NCBI RefSeq assembly: GCF_001956585.1
Contig: NZ_MSRR01000006.1
Coordinates: forward strand, 62,001-126,000
Source of the DNA: Actinomyces naeslundii
GTDB lineage: Bacteria; Actinomycetota; Actinomycetes; Actinomycetales; Actinomycetaceae
Direction of reading: 5' to 3'
Length of the DNA stretch: 64,000 nt
The position numbers and the translations under genes were made by a program. Every line of letters begins with the position of its first letter. Position 1 is the first letter of the stretch. The notes beneath the pieces are model-generated. The model did not search any database, was not told the origin of the DNA, and saw only the letters and a program-made list of their open reading frames with translations. Of the stretch, positions 53,160 to 61,297 are shown one piece after another.

Positions 53160-54029
53160 ATGAGCAGCACCATTATCTTCGACGCCGTCACCAAGCTGTA
53201 CCCGGCCGGGAGGGGCGCCGGACCCGGCTCTCCCGCCGTCGACTCCTTCTCAGCCCGCATCGAGGCCGGCACCACCACCGTCCTGCTGGGTTCATCGGGC
53301 TGCGGCAAGACGACCCTGCTGCGCATGGTCAACCGCATGGTGGAGCCATCCAGCGGTCGGGTTCTCATCGACGACGAGGACATCGCCACCCGCGACGCCG
53401 TCGCTCTGCGTCGCTCCATCGGCTACGTCATGCAGAACGCGGGCCTGCTGCCGCACCGGCGCGTCATTGACAACATCACCCTCGTGCCCCGCCTCCAGGG
53501 CGCGGACCGCCGCGACGCCCGGCACCGGGCCCTCGAGCTGATGGATTTGCTCGACCTCGACCGCGACCTGGCCGGGCGCTACCCCCACCAGCTCTCCGGA
53601 GGTCAGGCCCAACGGGTCGGAGTGGCCCGGGCCCTGGCGGCCGATCCCGAGGTGCTCCTCATGGACGAGCCCTTCGGTGCCGTCGACCCCCTCGTGCGCC
53701 GCGAGCTCCAGCGCGAGATGGCCCGGATTCAGGTCGAGCTGGACAAGACGATCATCTTCGTCACCCACGACGTCGACGAGGCCCTCGCCCTGGGTGACGA
53801 GATCATCCTCCTGCGCGAGGGCGCCCAGATCGCCCAGCGCGGCAGCGGAGCCGAGTTGCTCGCCGACCCGGCCGACGACTTCGTGGCCCGCTTCCTCGGG
53901 CTCGACGACGCCGCACGCCAGCTACGGCTCAAGGACGTCGCCGAGACCCGGATCGTCCTGGACCGGGCCGGTCGCGTCGTCGGGCGCCTGTCCGAGGAGT
54001 CCGTCCTGGAGGCGGAGGGCCAGGCATGA
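53160..54029 (+). CDS. Osmoprotectant (glycine betaine/choline) ABC transporter ATPase
   Basis: 289 residues from ATG 53160; upstream in-frame starts at 53085 and 53136 exist but lie outside the family homology. Walker A G-S-S-G-C-G-K-T-T, Q-loop Y-V-M-Q-N-A-G-L-L-P-H, signature L-S-G-G-Q-A-Q-R, Walker B V-L-L-M-D-E-P-F-G-A and the H-loop V-T-H-D-V-D-E-A are all present. The Q-N-x-G-L-L-P-H pattern is characteristic of the OpuCA/ProV-type group. The C terminus has no full CBS pair. First gene of a four-gene operon. Confidence 0.9.
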   Translation: MSSTIIFDAVTKLYPAGRGAGPGSPAVDSFSARIEAGTTTVLLGSSGCGKTTLLRMVNRMVEPSSGRVLIDDEDIATRDAVALRRSIGYVMQNAGLLPHRRVIDNITLVPRLQGADRRDARHRALELMDLLDLDRDLAGRYPHQLSGGQAQRVGVARALAADPEVLLMDEPFGAVDPLVRRELQREMARIQVELDKTIIFVTHDVDEALALGDEIILLREGAQIAQRGSGAELLADPADDFVARFLGLDDAARQLRLKDVAETRIVLDRAGRVVGRLSEESVLEAEGQA

Positions 54030-54754
54030 ACTGGGTCCTGGCCAACCTGCCCACCATCGCCGGGCACCTGCTGGCCCACCTGCTCCAGGCGGTCCCCGCG
54101 ATCATCGCCTCCTTCGTCCTGGCGGTCCCCGTCGCCCGGCTGGCTCGCGCCTCCCGCCCGTTGCGCGCTGTGCTCGTGACCGGCTCCTCGCTGCTCTACG
54201 CCGTCCCCTCCCTGGCCCTGTTCGTCATCCTCCCCATCATCCTGGCCACCGGTATCCGCGACCCGCTCAACGTCATCGTGGCCCTGACCCTCTACGGGCT
54301 GGCGCTCCTGGTGCCGGCCACCGCTGACGCGCTGGACGCCGTTGACGCACGCGTCCTGGATGCCGCCACCGCCATGGGCATGGGGCGCATCCGCTGCTTC
54401 CTCACCGTTGAGCTGCCGCTGGCCGGCCCCGCGATCCTCACGGGTCTGCGTGTGGTGACGGTCTCGACGATCTCACTGACCACCGTCGGGGCGGTACTCG
54501 GTGTGCGCAGCCTCGGCTGGCTGTTCACCGACGGCTTCCAGCGCGGCATCACCGCGGAGATCGTCGCCGGTCTGGTCGCCACCGCGGCCCTGGCCCTTGT
54601 CCTGGACGGGCTCGTCCTCGCTCTGGGACGCCTGTGCCTGCCCTGGACCTGGAAGCGCGCCGGCGCCACCGGGCAGGTGCTCGAGGTGGACGGTGCGTCC
54701 GCGGCCGGCGGCCGTGAGGATGATGGCCGGGAGAAGCGGGAGGGCGAGTCATGA
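54026..54754 (+). CDS. Osmoprotectant ABC transporter permease 1
   Basis: 242-residue ABC permease with five to six helices and the EAA-like loop A-D-A-L-D-A-V-D-A-R-V-L-D-A-A-T-A-M-G-M-G near residue 100. It is of the OpuCB/YehW type. The last ~25 residues are Gly/Glu/Arg-rich. It overlaps both neighbours by 4 bases (ATGA), and with the next gene would form a heterodimeric channel. Confidence 0.9.
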   Translation: MNWVLANLPTIAGHLLAHLLQAVPAIIASFVLAVPVARLARASRPLRAVLVTGSSLLYAVPSLALFVILPIILATGIRDPLNVIVALTLYGLALLVPATADALDAVDARVLDAATAMGMGRIRCFLTVELPLAGPAILTGLRVVTVSTISLTTVGAVLGVRSLGWLFTDGFQRGITAEIVAGLVATAALALVLDGLVLALGRLCLPWTWKRAGATGQVLEVDGASAAGGREDDGREKREGES

Positions 54755-55431
54755 GGTTCGTCCTGGCCGCCCTGGCCTTTATCGCCGACCCCGCTCACTG
54801 GAGCAGTGCTATGGGGATCGGCCCGCTGATGATGCAGCACGCCGCGTACTCGCTGGCCGGCGTTCTCATCGCCGCTCTCATCGGAGTACCTACTGGCTGG
54901 TGGGTGGGCCACACCGGGTGCGGGCGCGCCTGGGTGCAGCCGCTCAGCGGCGCCGCCCGCTCCCTGCCCACCCTGGGCCTCATCACTCTGTTCGGTCTCG
55001 CACTCGGCGTCGGTTTGACCGCCCCCATGATCGCCTTCGTCGTCCTGGCCCTGCCCAGTGTCCTGGCCGGAGCCATGAGCGGCGTGCGGGCTGCCTCCGT
55101 CATGGCTGTCGACGGTGCTCGGGCCAGTGGCATGAGTGAGCTCCAGATCCTGGGAAGGGTGGAGATCCCCTTAGGGGCGCCGCTGCTCGTCGGCGGGCTG
55201 CGCTCGGCCAGCCTCCAGGTCATCTCCACCGCCACGCTGGCCGCCTACACCGGCGCCGGCGGGCTGGGCAGACTCATGTTCCTGGGCCTCAAGACTCAGG
55301 ACTACGTCATGATGCTCGCCTCGGCAATGCTGGTCATCGCCCTCGCCCTGGCCTCCGAGGCCCTCTTCGCCCTCGCTCAGTGGGCTGTCACGCCCCCGGG
55401 CGCCCGGAAGCACCGGAAGGAATCAGCATGA
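54751..55431 (+). CDS. Osmoprotectant ABC transporter permease 2
   Basis: 226 residues, about six helices. The EAA loop V-D-G-A-R-A-S-G-M-S-E-L-Q-I-L near residue 120 and the T-L-A-A-Y-T-G-A-G-G-L-G motif near residue 163 are typical of the OpuCD/YehY type. It overlaps the binding-protein gene by 4 bases, completing a compact operon ATPase-permease-permease-binding protein. Confidence 0.9.
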   Translation: MRFVLAALAFIADPAHWSSAMGIGPLMMQHAAYSLAGVLIAALIGVPTGWWVGHTGCGRAWVQPLSGAARSLPTLGLITLFGLALGVGLTAPMIAFVVLALPSVLAGAMSGVRAASVMAVDGARASGMSELQILGRVEIPLGAPLLVGGLRSASLQVISTATLAAYTGAGGLGRLMFLGLKTQDYVMMLASAMLVIALALASEALFALAQWAVTPPGARKHRKESA

Positions 55432-56426
55432 ACGCACGCTCCGCCCCGCGCTCCGGGAGACAACTGACGCGACGCGGCCTGCTGACCGGTGTCGGCGCAC
55501 TGAGCGGACTGGCCGCCCTCAGCGCCTGCTCCAACACCGATCCCTTCGCCATCGACCAGGCCTCGGGGGGCTACTCCGGTGGCCCGATCATCATCGGCAG
55601 CCAGCAGTACTACTCCAATGAGATCATTGCCGAGCTCTACGCCCAGATGATGGAGAAAGTGGGACTGACCGTCACACGGCAGTACCAGATCGGCCAACGC
55701 GAGGTCTACCTGCCCGAGCTTGAGGCCGGCAAGATCCACGTCATCCCCGAGTACGGCGGCAACCTGCTGGAGTACTACAGCAAGACCTCCGCCTCAGGCA
55801 GCCCCACCGCTACGACAGGTGCCGCGGACCCTTCCCGCACCGCCAGCGATACTGCCTCCATCCAGGACACTCTGCTGAGGACTCTGCCGCACTCGCTGAC
55901 CGTCCTGAACCCTGCCGAGGCGACGGATCAGGACTCCCTGACCGTCACCAAGGCCACCGCTCAGGCCCACTCCCTGACCTCGATTGCAGACCTGGCCTCC
56001 CTGGGGCGTCCCGTCACGATTGCCGCGAACTCGGAGTTCACCACCCGGCCCTACGGTCCCAAGGGCCTCAAGACGGTCTACGGCGTCGACGCCTCCGTCA
56101 CGCCGGTGGAGGACTCCGGCGGTCCACTGACCGTCAAGGCGCTCACCGACGGCACCGTCGACGTCGCCGACATCTACTCAGCGGACCCTGCCATCCAGAC
56201 GCAGAACCTCGTCATCCTGTCTGACCCTCAGATGCTCATCCTCCCGCAGAACGTCACCCCGCTGGTCTCGGCCTCACTGCCGGCCATCGCGGTAACCGCC
56301 ATCAACCGGGTCTCGGCCCTGCTGGCCCCTGATGAGCTGCGCGCCCTCAACCGGCGCTCCACCGGTGAGGGCCTGAGCTCCAAGGTCATCGCCACCGACT
56401 GGCTCACCTCCAAGAAGCTGCTCTGA
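55428..56426 (+). CDS. Osmoprotectant-binding lipoprotein (ProX/OpuCC type)
   Basis: 332 residues from ATG 55428 (GGAAGG upstream). The signal peptide combines a twin-arginine-like R15-R16-G-L-L with lipobox L-S-A-C at Cys34, so Tat export of the lipoprotein is possible. The substrate-binding fold starts with I-I-I-G-S-Q-Q-Y-Y-S-N-E-I-I-A, which matches the glycine betaine-binding family, including the aromatic residues that hold quaternary amines. A Ser/Thr/Ala-rich insertion occurs near residues 122-142. It delivers compatible solutes such as betaine or choline to the permeases. Confidence 0.9.
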   Translation: MNARSAPRSGRQLTRRGLLTGVGALSGLAALSACSNTDPFAIDQASGGYSGGPIIIGSQQYYSNEIIAELYAQMMEKVGLTVTRQYQIGQREVYLPELEAGKIHVIPEYGGNLLEYYSKTSASGSPTATTGAADPSRTASDTASIQDTLLRTLPHSLTVLNPAEATDQDSLTVTKATAQAHSLTSIADLASLGRPVTIAANSEFTTRPYGPKGLKTVYGVDASVTPVEDSGGPLTVKALTDGTVDVADIYSADPAIQTQNLVILSDPQMLILPQNVTPLVSASLPAIAVTAINRVSALLAPDELRALNRRSTGEGLSSKVIATDWLTSKKLL

Positions 56427-56508
56427 ACGGAGAGCGGCCCGCAGTGCTCGGCGTGTCAGTGATGGCAGAGAGCGTGCGGACAACAGTTTGTGATCTCTTA
56501 CATGCAGT

Positions 56509-56531
56509 CACTCTCTTTCGGAAAGTGAGTG
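56509..56531. promoter_or_regulatory. Imperfect inverted repeat upstream of the NAD(P)-binding protein gene
   Basis: CACTCTCTTTC and GAAAGTGAGTG pair with one mismatch around a single G. It could be the terminator of the osmoprotectant operon or a regulatory site. Confidence 0.4.
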
Positions 56532-56544
56532 CGCGTGAGAGAGT

Positions 56545-56567
56545 TTAGTTGTTCGTTCAACAACTAA
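56545..56567. promoter_or_regulatory. Perfect inverted-repeat operator
   Basis: TTAGTTGTT and AACAACTAA are perfect 9-base complements around CGTTC, 16 bases before the start at 56584. The size and position fit a repressor operator. The nearby HxlR regulator is the obvious candidate. Confidence 0.6.
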
Positions 56568-56583
56568 CGCTCAAGGAGCTCTC

Positions 56584-57207
56584 ATGTCCGTCCCCTCCAT
56601 CTCCATCATCGGCGCCGGCAACATCGGATCGGCGGTCGCGGGTCTGGCGGTCAAGGCCGGCGCCAGTACTCAGGTCCTGGTGCGCGACGCCTCCAAGGCC
56701 ACCGACCTCTCGGGTGGCGACATCGCCGAGATCGGCTCGCCCCTGAGCGGTGACATCGTCGTCCTCGCCCTGCCCTACGCCGCCATCGACGAGGTCATCG
56801 CCACCTACGGCGCACAGGCCTTTGCCGGCAAGGTCGTCGTCGACCCGACCAACCCCCTGGACTTCACCACCCTCGACTCTCTCGTCCCTGCCGGCAGCTC
56901 TGCGAGCGCCGAGCTCGCCGTGAGGCTCCCGGACGCCCAGGTGGTCAAGGCCTTCAACACCGTCTTCGCCGCCGTCCTGGCGAGCGGTATCATCGGCGCT
57001 CGTCCGGCAACCGTCTTGGCCGCCTCCGACTCCGCGGAGGCCAAGGCGAGCCTGCGCTCGTTCGTCGAGGCTGCCGGACTGACGTGGGCAGACGCTGGCG
57101 AGCTCAAGCGGGCGGAGCGTCTGGAGGCGCTCGGAGCGCTGAACATCGCCCTGGGTGTCACGGAGCAGGTTGGTTGGACCGGCGGCCTCGCCGTCGTCGC
57201 TGAGTAA
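56584..57207 (+). CDS. NAD(P)-binding oxidoreductase (F420-dependent NADP reductase-like)
   Basis: 207 residues, ATG 56584 after AAGGAG. The Rossmann fingerprint I-I-G-A-G-N-I-G-S-A-V-A is at residues 6-17. V-V-D-P-T-N-P-L near residue 82 and V-V-K-A-F-N-T near residue 122 are typical of the NADPH:F420 oxidoreductase-like group. I see no F420 biosynthesis genes here, so another acceptor is possible. An inverted-repeat operator lies directly upstream, and an HxlR regulator follows in the same direction. Confidence 0.83.
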   Translation: MSVPSISIIGAGNIGSAVAGLAVKAGASTQVLVRDASKATDLSGGDIAEIGSPLSGDIVVLALPYAAIDEVIATYGAQAFAGKVVVDPTNPLDFTTLDSLVPAGSSASAELAVRLPDAQVVKAFNTVFAAVLASGIIGARPATVLAASDSAEAKASLRSFVEAAGLTWADAGELKRAERLEALGALNIALGVTEQVGWTGGLAVVAE

Positions 57208-57240
57208 GGAGCACGGTCCGCGGGTAGCCTGTCACCCATG

Positions 57241-57282
57241 TCCGTCGTCGGCTGCTCACACGCGTGGGCGGCCGACGACGGA
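57241..57282 (+). terminator. Hairpin between the NAD(P)-binding gene and hxlR-type gene
   Basis: TCCGTCGTCGGC and GCCGACGACGGA are perfect 12-base complements with an 18-base loop. No T-run follows, so it may attenuate rather than end transcription into the regulator gene. Confidence 0.5.
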
Positions 57283-57310
57283 TCAGCGACCAAGCACACG
57301 AGGAGACAAC

Positions 57311-57718
57311 GTGGCCGACACTGAGCAGCCGACCGGCACGCATCATGCGGGGGAGATGGCGCCCAACCCCTATAGTCGCAGCTGCCCCTCACGTGGTCTG
57401 CTCAAGTCGCTCGGCGACCTGTGGACCGTGCTCGTCGTCGGGGCGCTCCACGAAGCGGACCAGCCGCAACGCTTCAAGGAGATAGCGACCCGCGTCGACG
57501 GTATCTCCACCAAGATGCTCACCCAGACCCTCAGGGGACTCGAGCGCGATGGACTCATCGAGCGCCATCAGTACCCTGAGATCCCGCCGCGAGTGACCTA
57601 CGAGCTCACCGACTCTGGGCGAGGACTGGCGGAGGCACTCGCTCAGGTTGAGGCCTGGGCCACCGACCACCTCGGCGCTGTCACTGAGGCCCGGGCGCGC
57701 TATGACGCCACCCACTGA
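57311..57718 (+). CDS. HxlR family transcriptional regulator
   Basis: 135 residues from GTG 57311 (AGGAGA upstream). The winged-helix HxlR domain starts with C-P-S-R-G-L-L-K-S-L-G-D-L-W-T. The N-terminal Cys in this position is often the redox or quinone-sensing residue in YodB/QorR-like members. The core continues with R-F-K-E-I-A, G-I-S-T-K-M-L-T-Q-T-L and the wing P-P-R-V-T-Y-E-L-T. It probably regulates the adjacent NAD(P)-binding protein gene through the 56545 palindrome. Confidence 0.88.
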   Translation: MADTEQPTGTHHAGEMAPNPYSRSCPSRGLLKSLGDLWTVLVVGALHEADQPQRFKEIATRVDGISTKMLTQTLRGLERDGLIERHQYPEIPPRVTYELTDSGRGLAEALAQVEAWATDHLGAVTEARARYDATH

Positions 57719-57744
57719 GTACCCATTGCGCTCACTGAGCGCGT

Positions 57745-58335
57745 CTAGAGGTGCCGCCACGTCTCCACTCGCCAGCGCGCGTCCCCGGACACGGGGCGCC
57801 ACTGACCCTCCGGGTCGGACAGGGCGGGGTCGATGGCCCACTCCTGTGTGCTGATCCCGGGCGCTCGCACCGGCGCGGAGTCGAGCAGGCCTCGCTCGCG
57901 AGCCCGCTCAGTGGCATCCAGGTCCAGGACGCTGACAACGAGCACATTGGGCAGTCCTTCGGCCAGCGCCTGCTCGTAGACGCTGCCACCACCGATGACC
58001 CACAGGCGGGGGAGCCCAGCAGCACGCCCTTCGCGAGGGTCGTGCCCCAGCTCCGTGGCCAGGCCCCGCGCCGCCACCGAGAGCCCCTCGCGCAGTGAGC
58101 CAGCGCGGATCGCGCCCTCGGCCTGCCAGGACCGGTCACGGGTGAGGACCACGTTGCGTCGACCTGGCAGGGCGCCGGCCAATGACTCCCAGGTGGTGCG
58201 TCCCATGACCAGCCCGCAGCCCATGGTCGTGGCCTTGAAGTGGGCGAAGTCCGCGGGTACGCGCCACAGCATGCCGCCGTCGGCCCCCAGGAGGCCGGTC
58301 ACGTCCTGGGCCCAGATCATTCCCAGGCCGCTCAT
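57745..58335 (-). CDS. folA: Dihydrofolate reductase
   Basis: 196 residues. Reduces dihydrofolate to tetrahydrofolate with NADPH. Conserved segments: [15 protein letters not shown] near residue 15, with the substrate-binding Asp; M-G-R-T-T-W-E-S-L near residue 43; [10 protein letters not shown] near residue 56; and [10 protein letters not shown] near residue 109. The start overlaps the thymidylate synthase stop by 4 bases, so dihydrofolate made by the synthase is recycled by a co-translated partner. Confidence 0.93.
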   Translation of the reverse strand: MSGLGMIWAQDVTGLLGADGGMLWRVPADFAHFKATTMGCGLVMGRTTWESLAGALPGRRNVVLTRDRSWQAEGAIRAGSLREGLSVAARGLATELGHDPREGRAAGLPRLWVIGGGSVYEQALAEGLPNVLVVSVLDLDATERARERGLLDSAPVRAPGISTQEWAIDPALSDPEGQWRPVSGDARWRVETWRHL

Positions 58336-59225
58336 ACCGCGACCGGGGCCTTGATCGTGGGGTGGTGCTCGTAGCCCTGGGAAGCGTCGATGTCATCCAT
58401 GTCGTAGGTGTCGATGGACGTGGCGCGCTTCAGGCGCAGCGTCGGGAAGGGGTATGCGCTCGGCACCCGGGAGAGCTGGGTGCGAACCTGCTCGACGTGG
58501 TTGTCATAGATGTGACAGTCCCCGCCGGTCCAGATGAGCTCACCGGGCTCCAGGTCCGCCTGCTGGGCGAGCATGTGGGTGAGCAGCGCGTAGGAGGCGA
58601 TGTTGAAGGGCACGCCCAGGAACAGGTCGGCACTGCGCTGGTAGATCTGCAGGCTCAGACGACCATCGGCCACGTAGCACTGGAAGAAGGCGTGACAGGG
58701 CGCCAGGGCCATCGAGCCCAGGTCGGAGACGTTCCAGGCCGAGACCAGCATGCGCCGCGAGTCCGGGTCTGTGCGCAGCGTGTTGACGAGCCCGGTGACC
58801 TGGTCGATGGCGCCCCCGTCCCGGGTGGGCCAGGAGCGCCACTGGGAGCCGTAGACCGGTCCCAGCTCCCCGGAGCCATCGGCCCACTCGTCCCAGATCG
58901 TGATGCCCCGTTCCTGGAGCCAGCGCACGTTCGTGTCCCCGCGCAGGAACCACAGCAGCTCGCCCTTGACGGCCTTCATGGCCACGAACTTGGTGGTGAT
59001 GCGCGGAAAGCCTTGTCCCAGGTCGTAGCGCAGCTGGCGGGCGAAGAGAGAACGCGTCCCGGTGCCGGTGCGGTCCGACTTCGGGGCGCCGTTGGTCAGG
59101 GCGTCCGCCAGAAGGTTCTCGTAGGCGGCGTCGACACCTGGCGGGGGGACGAGCCCCATCTGCTCCAGGGCCGGGTACCGGGTGGCCGACGGCGGTCGCC
59201 CGGTCGCGCTGCCGACGCCGCTCAT
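58332..59225 (-). CDS. thyA: Thymidylate synthase
   Basis: 297 residues. Converts dUMP to dTMP with methylene-tetrahydrofolate. The catalytic cysteine motif [11 protein letters not shown] lies near residue 177, the conserved [13 protein letters not shown] follows, and [10 protein letters not shown] marks the N-terminal phosphate loop. About 30 residues precede the core. It overlaps folA downstream and the EcsC-like gene upstream by 4 bases each. Confidence 0.95.
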   Translation of the reverse strand: MSGVGSATGRPPSATRYPALEQMGLVPPPGVDAAYENLLADALTNGAPKSDRTGTGTRSLFARQLRYDLGQGFPRITTKFVAMKAVKGELLWFLRGDTNVRWLQERGITIWDEWADGSGELGPVYGSQWRSWPTRDGGAIDQVTGLVNTLRTDPDSRRMLVSAWNVSDLGSMALAPCHAFFQCYVADGRLSLQIYQRSADLFLGVPFNIASYALLTHMLAQQADLEPGELIWTGGDCHIYDNHVEQVRTQLSRVPSAYPFPTLRLKRATSIDTYDMDDIDASQGYEHHPTIKAPVAV

Positions 59226-59923
59226 GCGTCGATCACCTCGACACGGGAGTCGTCGACATAGCTGCCCAGAACGAGCTGGGGTCCCAGTGCGGCCTGCGCC
59301 CCCTCAATGACCTGGTTGGCCAGTGCCCGACCCCCGGACCAACCGATGGCGGCCCCGATCCCGAAGGGGATGAGGCGTCCCAGTGCCAGCGCCCCGCCTT
59401 TAGCGGCCGAGCGCTTGGCCACCCGCTTGATGAGATGGGCATTGATCGACTTCACCGATGGCAGCGGCATCTGCATGAGCATCTGCGCCGCCCAGAACAT
59501 CGTGGACAGGCCCAGCTGGCCCTGAACCACCTCCGAGCCCTCCTTGCCCAGGAGCGCGGAGAGAACCAGGGCCCGACGGCGCTCGGCGTCGACGACGTGC
59601 ACCCCCTGGATCTCCGCGACCGTCAGAACGTATGTGACGGCCGAGGCGATGAAGGCGGCGCTCTGGCCGACCGTCAGAGCGGCCGCTGCGCCGGTGCTGA
59701 TCGCCGGCAGGGCGGCGGAGGCTCCGACCGCACCCGATGACAGCCCCGCGTCCCGCCGGAAGCGGGAGGCGGCCATCTCGACGAGCTCAGCGGAGTCCGC
59801 CCCGGGACGGTCCCGGCGCATCCGCGCCACCCGCTCCTCGATGCGGGCCGCCGGGATGGCAATGGCCTTGTCCAGGGCTCGTTCCAGCGAGGTGGCGGAG
59901 CGTTGGGTGCCGGAGGTGTTCAC
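59222..59923 (-). CDS. EcsC-like protein, unknown function
   Basis: 233 residues from GTG 59923 (GAGGAGACAACC upstream). It has a helical N-terminal region, two weakly hydrophobic segments (about residues 62-105) and a C-terminal half with [13 protein letters not shown] and [12 protein letters not shown], reminiscent of the EcsC superfamily. Function is unknown. It overlaps thyA by 4 bases, giving a three-gene operon with thyA and folA. The functional link is not obvious. Confidence 0.65.
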   Translation of the reverse strand: MNTSGTQRSATSLERALDKAIAIPAARIEERVARMRRDRPGADSAELVEMAASRFRRDAGLSSGAVGASAALPAISTGAAAALTVGQSAAFIASAVTYVLTVAEIQGVHVVDAERRRALVLSALLGKEGSEVVQGQLGLSTMFWAAQMLMQMPLPSVKSINAHLIKRVAKRSAAKGGALALGRLIPFGIGAAIGWSGGRALANQVIEGAQAALGPQLVLGSYVDDSRVEVIDA

Positions 59924-59988
59924 GGTTGTCTCCTCATGTGAGTGGGACAGGCGGCAGTGGGAGGGCGATGGAGAGGTGGAGAATCAGA

Positions 59989-60011
59989 GGCGCCCCGGGA
60001 GCCGGGGCGCC
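59989..60011 (-). terminator. Hairpin terminator after the OsmC-family gene
   Basis: GGCGCCCCGG and CCGGGGCGCC pair perfectly over 10 bases with a 3-base loop, just beyond the stop of the OsmC gene at 60018. Confidence 0.55.
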
Positions 60012-60017
60012 AGGGCC

Positions 60018-60458
60018 TCAGTCCTCGTTGGGGTCGACGATCGTCGTCGTGTAGGGGGCACCGTGCTCAATGGTGTGCCCCACGGTGCAGTGACGATCGA
60101 CGGCGCTCGCAACCCGCTGGTTGAGCAGCTCACGCTGGCCGGCGTCGAGCGAGGACAGGTCGGTGACGATCTCGACCTGGAAGGACTCGTAGCGCTCCTC
60201 GGCGTCGTTCTTGACTGTCGAGCAGCCCACAGTGGCCTCGAAGTCCTCACCCAGGGCCTTGGCAAGGCGGTGGTCCGCCGAGAGGGTGTTGCAGGTCGCC
60301 AGTGCGATCTTCATCAGCTCACCGGGGGAGAACTCTCCCGGGCCCATGCCGATGCGTACCTCGGCACCGGCGGAGTTGCGGCCGATGTACTGACGTGTGC
60401 CTGTGCGCTCGGCCCACACGGCGCTGGGGGCGGAGGCGGAGGTGCTTGATGTGCTCAT
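60018..60458 (-). CDS. OsmC family peroxidase-like protein
   Basis: 146 residues from ATG 60458. OsmC/Ohr family members reduce organic hydroperoxides with a pair of cysteines. Candidates are Cys in L-A-T-C-N-T-L (about residue 60) and Cys in D-R-H-C-T-V-G-H (about 125), in the spacing of the family; a third Cys is in V-G-C-S-T. N-terminal R-T-G-T-R-Q-Y-I-G-R-N and F-S-P-G-E-L match the fold. Monocistronic. CACGAT lies 6 bases before the start as a possible weak -10. Confidence 0.88.
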   Translation of the reverse strand: MSTSSTSASAPSAVWAERTGTRQYIGRNSAGAEVRIGMGPGEFSPGELMKIALATCNTLSADHRLAKALGEDFEATVGCSTVKNDAEERYESFQVEIVTDLSSLDAGQRELLNQRVASAVDRHCTVGHTIEHGAPYTTTIVDPNED

Positions 60459-60613
60459 GGCCTGATCGTGCCACGAATCGGGGTCGGAGCCACTGCTGGC
60501 ACCGGTGGACATGCCCGTGCTGCGCGTCTGGCGGAAAGAGGCGCAGCACGGGAATAACGGCGCCTGGAGGCCAGGCTCACAGGGGACGAGCGGATATGCG
60601 ACGACGGAGGTGC

Positions 60614-61120
60614 TCAGTGCTCGGAGAGCCAGGCGGTGGCGCGGCGCTCCTCGTCCGCCACGACCCGCCCCACCATGCTCATTGCCTTCTCCTCAATGGT
60701 CTTGCCCACCAGGGGCACAGTGACCTTGAGGTCGACGTCGACGGTGACGGTGGTGGCCTCCTCGGCGCTGTCCGTGGCCGGAGCCATGGTGGAGGTGGCG
60801 CTGACCTTGACCGGGGCGTTCTTGATCGTCACGTCGTAGCCGCCGGAGCGTGAGCCGTCGTCCTTCGGCTCGCCCCAGGACTCAGCCACCGTGAAGGACA
60901 CGGCGGAGCGCACCAGTCGTGAGGCGACAGAGGGCAGCTGAGAGGGCTGGATGGTCCCGGAGATGGTGGAGACGAATCCCTGACCGCGCTGGGCGACGTC
61001 GACCGAGGCGTCATTGAGCCCGGCTCGCCCGACCCGCTCCTCCTGGTAGGCGGGGTCGGCGAGCATCTGCGCGGTGCGCGCCGGACTTGCGGGATAGGTG
61101 ATGGTGATGGTCTTCCTCAT
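60614..61120 (-). CDS. DUF2505 domain-containing protein
   Basis: 168 residues. The N terminus M-R-K-T-I-T-I-T-Y-P-A-S-P matches DUF2505, an actinobacterial family with a START/polyketide-cyclase-like fold: a lipid- or ligand-binding cavity formed by alternating strands and a long C-terminal helix. It shows a Y-D-V-T-I-K-N strand and a K-A-M-S-M-V-G-R helix. The ligand is unknown. CAGGAT lies 6 bases upstream of the ATG, so translation may be leaderless. Confidence 0.82.
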   Translation of the reverse strand: MRKTITITYPASPARTAQMLADPAYQEERVGRAGLNDASVDVAQRGQGFVSTISGTIQPSQLPSVASRLVRSAVSFTVAESWGEPKDDGSRSGGYDVTIKNAPVKVSATSTMAPATDSAEEATTVTVDVDLKVTVPLVGKTIEEKAMSMVGRVVADEERRATAWLSEH

Positions 61121-61252
61121 GGCTTGATCCTGCCATGTCCACCGGAACGGGGCACGTTCTGGTCATGGTGGGACCCGGGAGCCGCAGTGCGGCTCATACG
61201 GCTGACCGCGGCGGTGATCAGGGTTTGAACATGTGTCCTGCTTGGCAATTAG

Positions 61253-61269
61253 CCGGCTCAACGAGCCGG
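61253..61269. promoter_or_regulatory. Inverted repeat upstream of the histidine kinase
   Basis: CCGGCTC and GAGCCGG are perfect 7-base complements around AAC, 16 bases before the predicted -10. It may be an operator overlapping the -35 region. Confidence 0.4.
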
Positions 61270-61285
61270 GTTCGCTCACTGCCGA

Positions 61286-61291
61286 TAACCT
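61286..61291 (+). promoter_or_regulatory. -10 box for the leaderless histidine kinase
   Basis: TAACCT, 6 bases, then GTG 61298. Confidence 0.5.
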
Positions 61292-61297
61292 TGAGAG

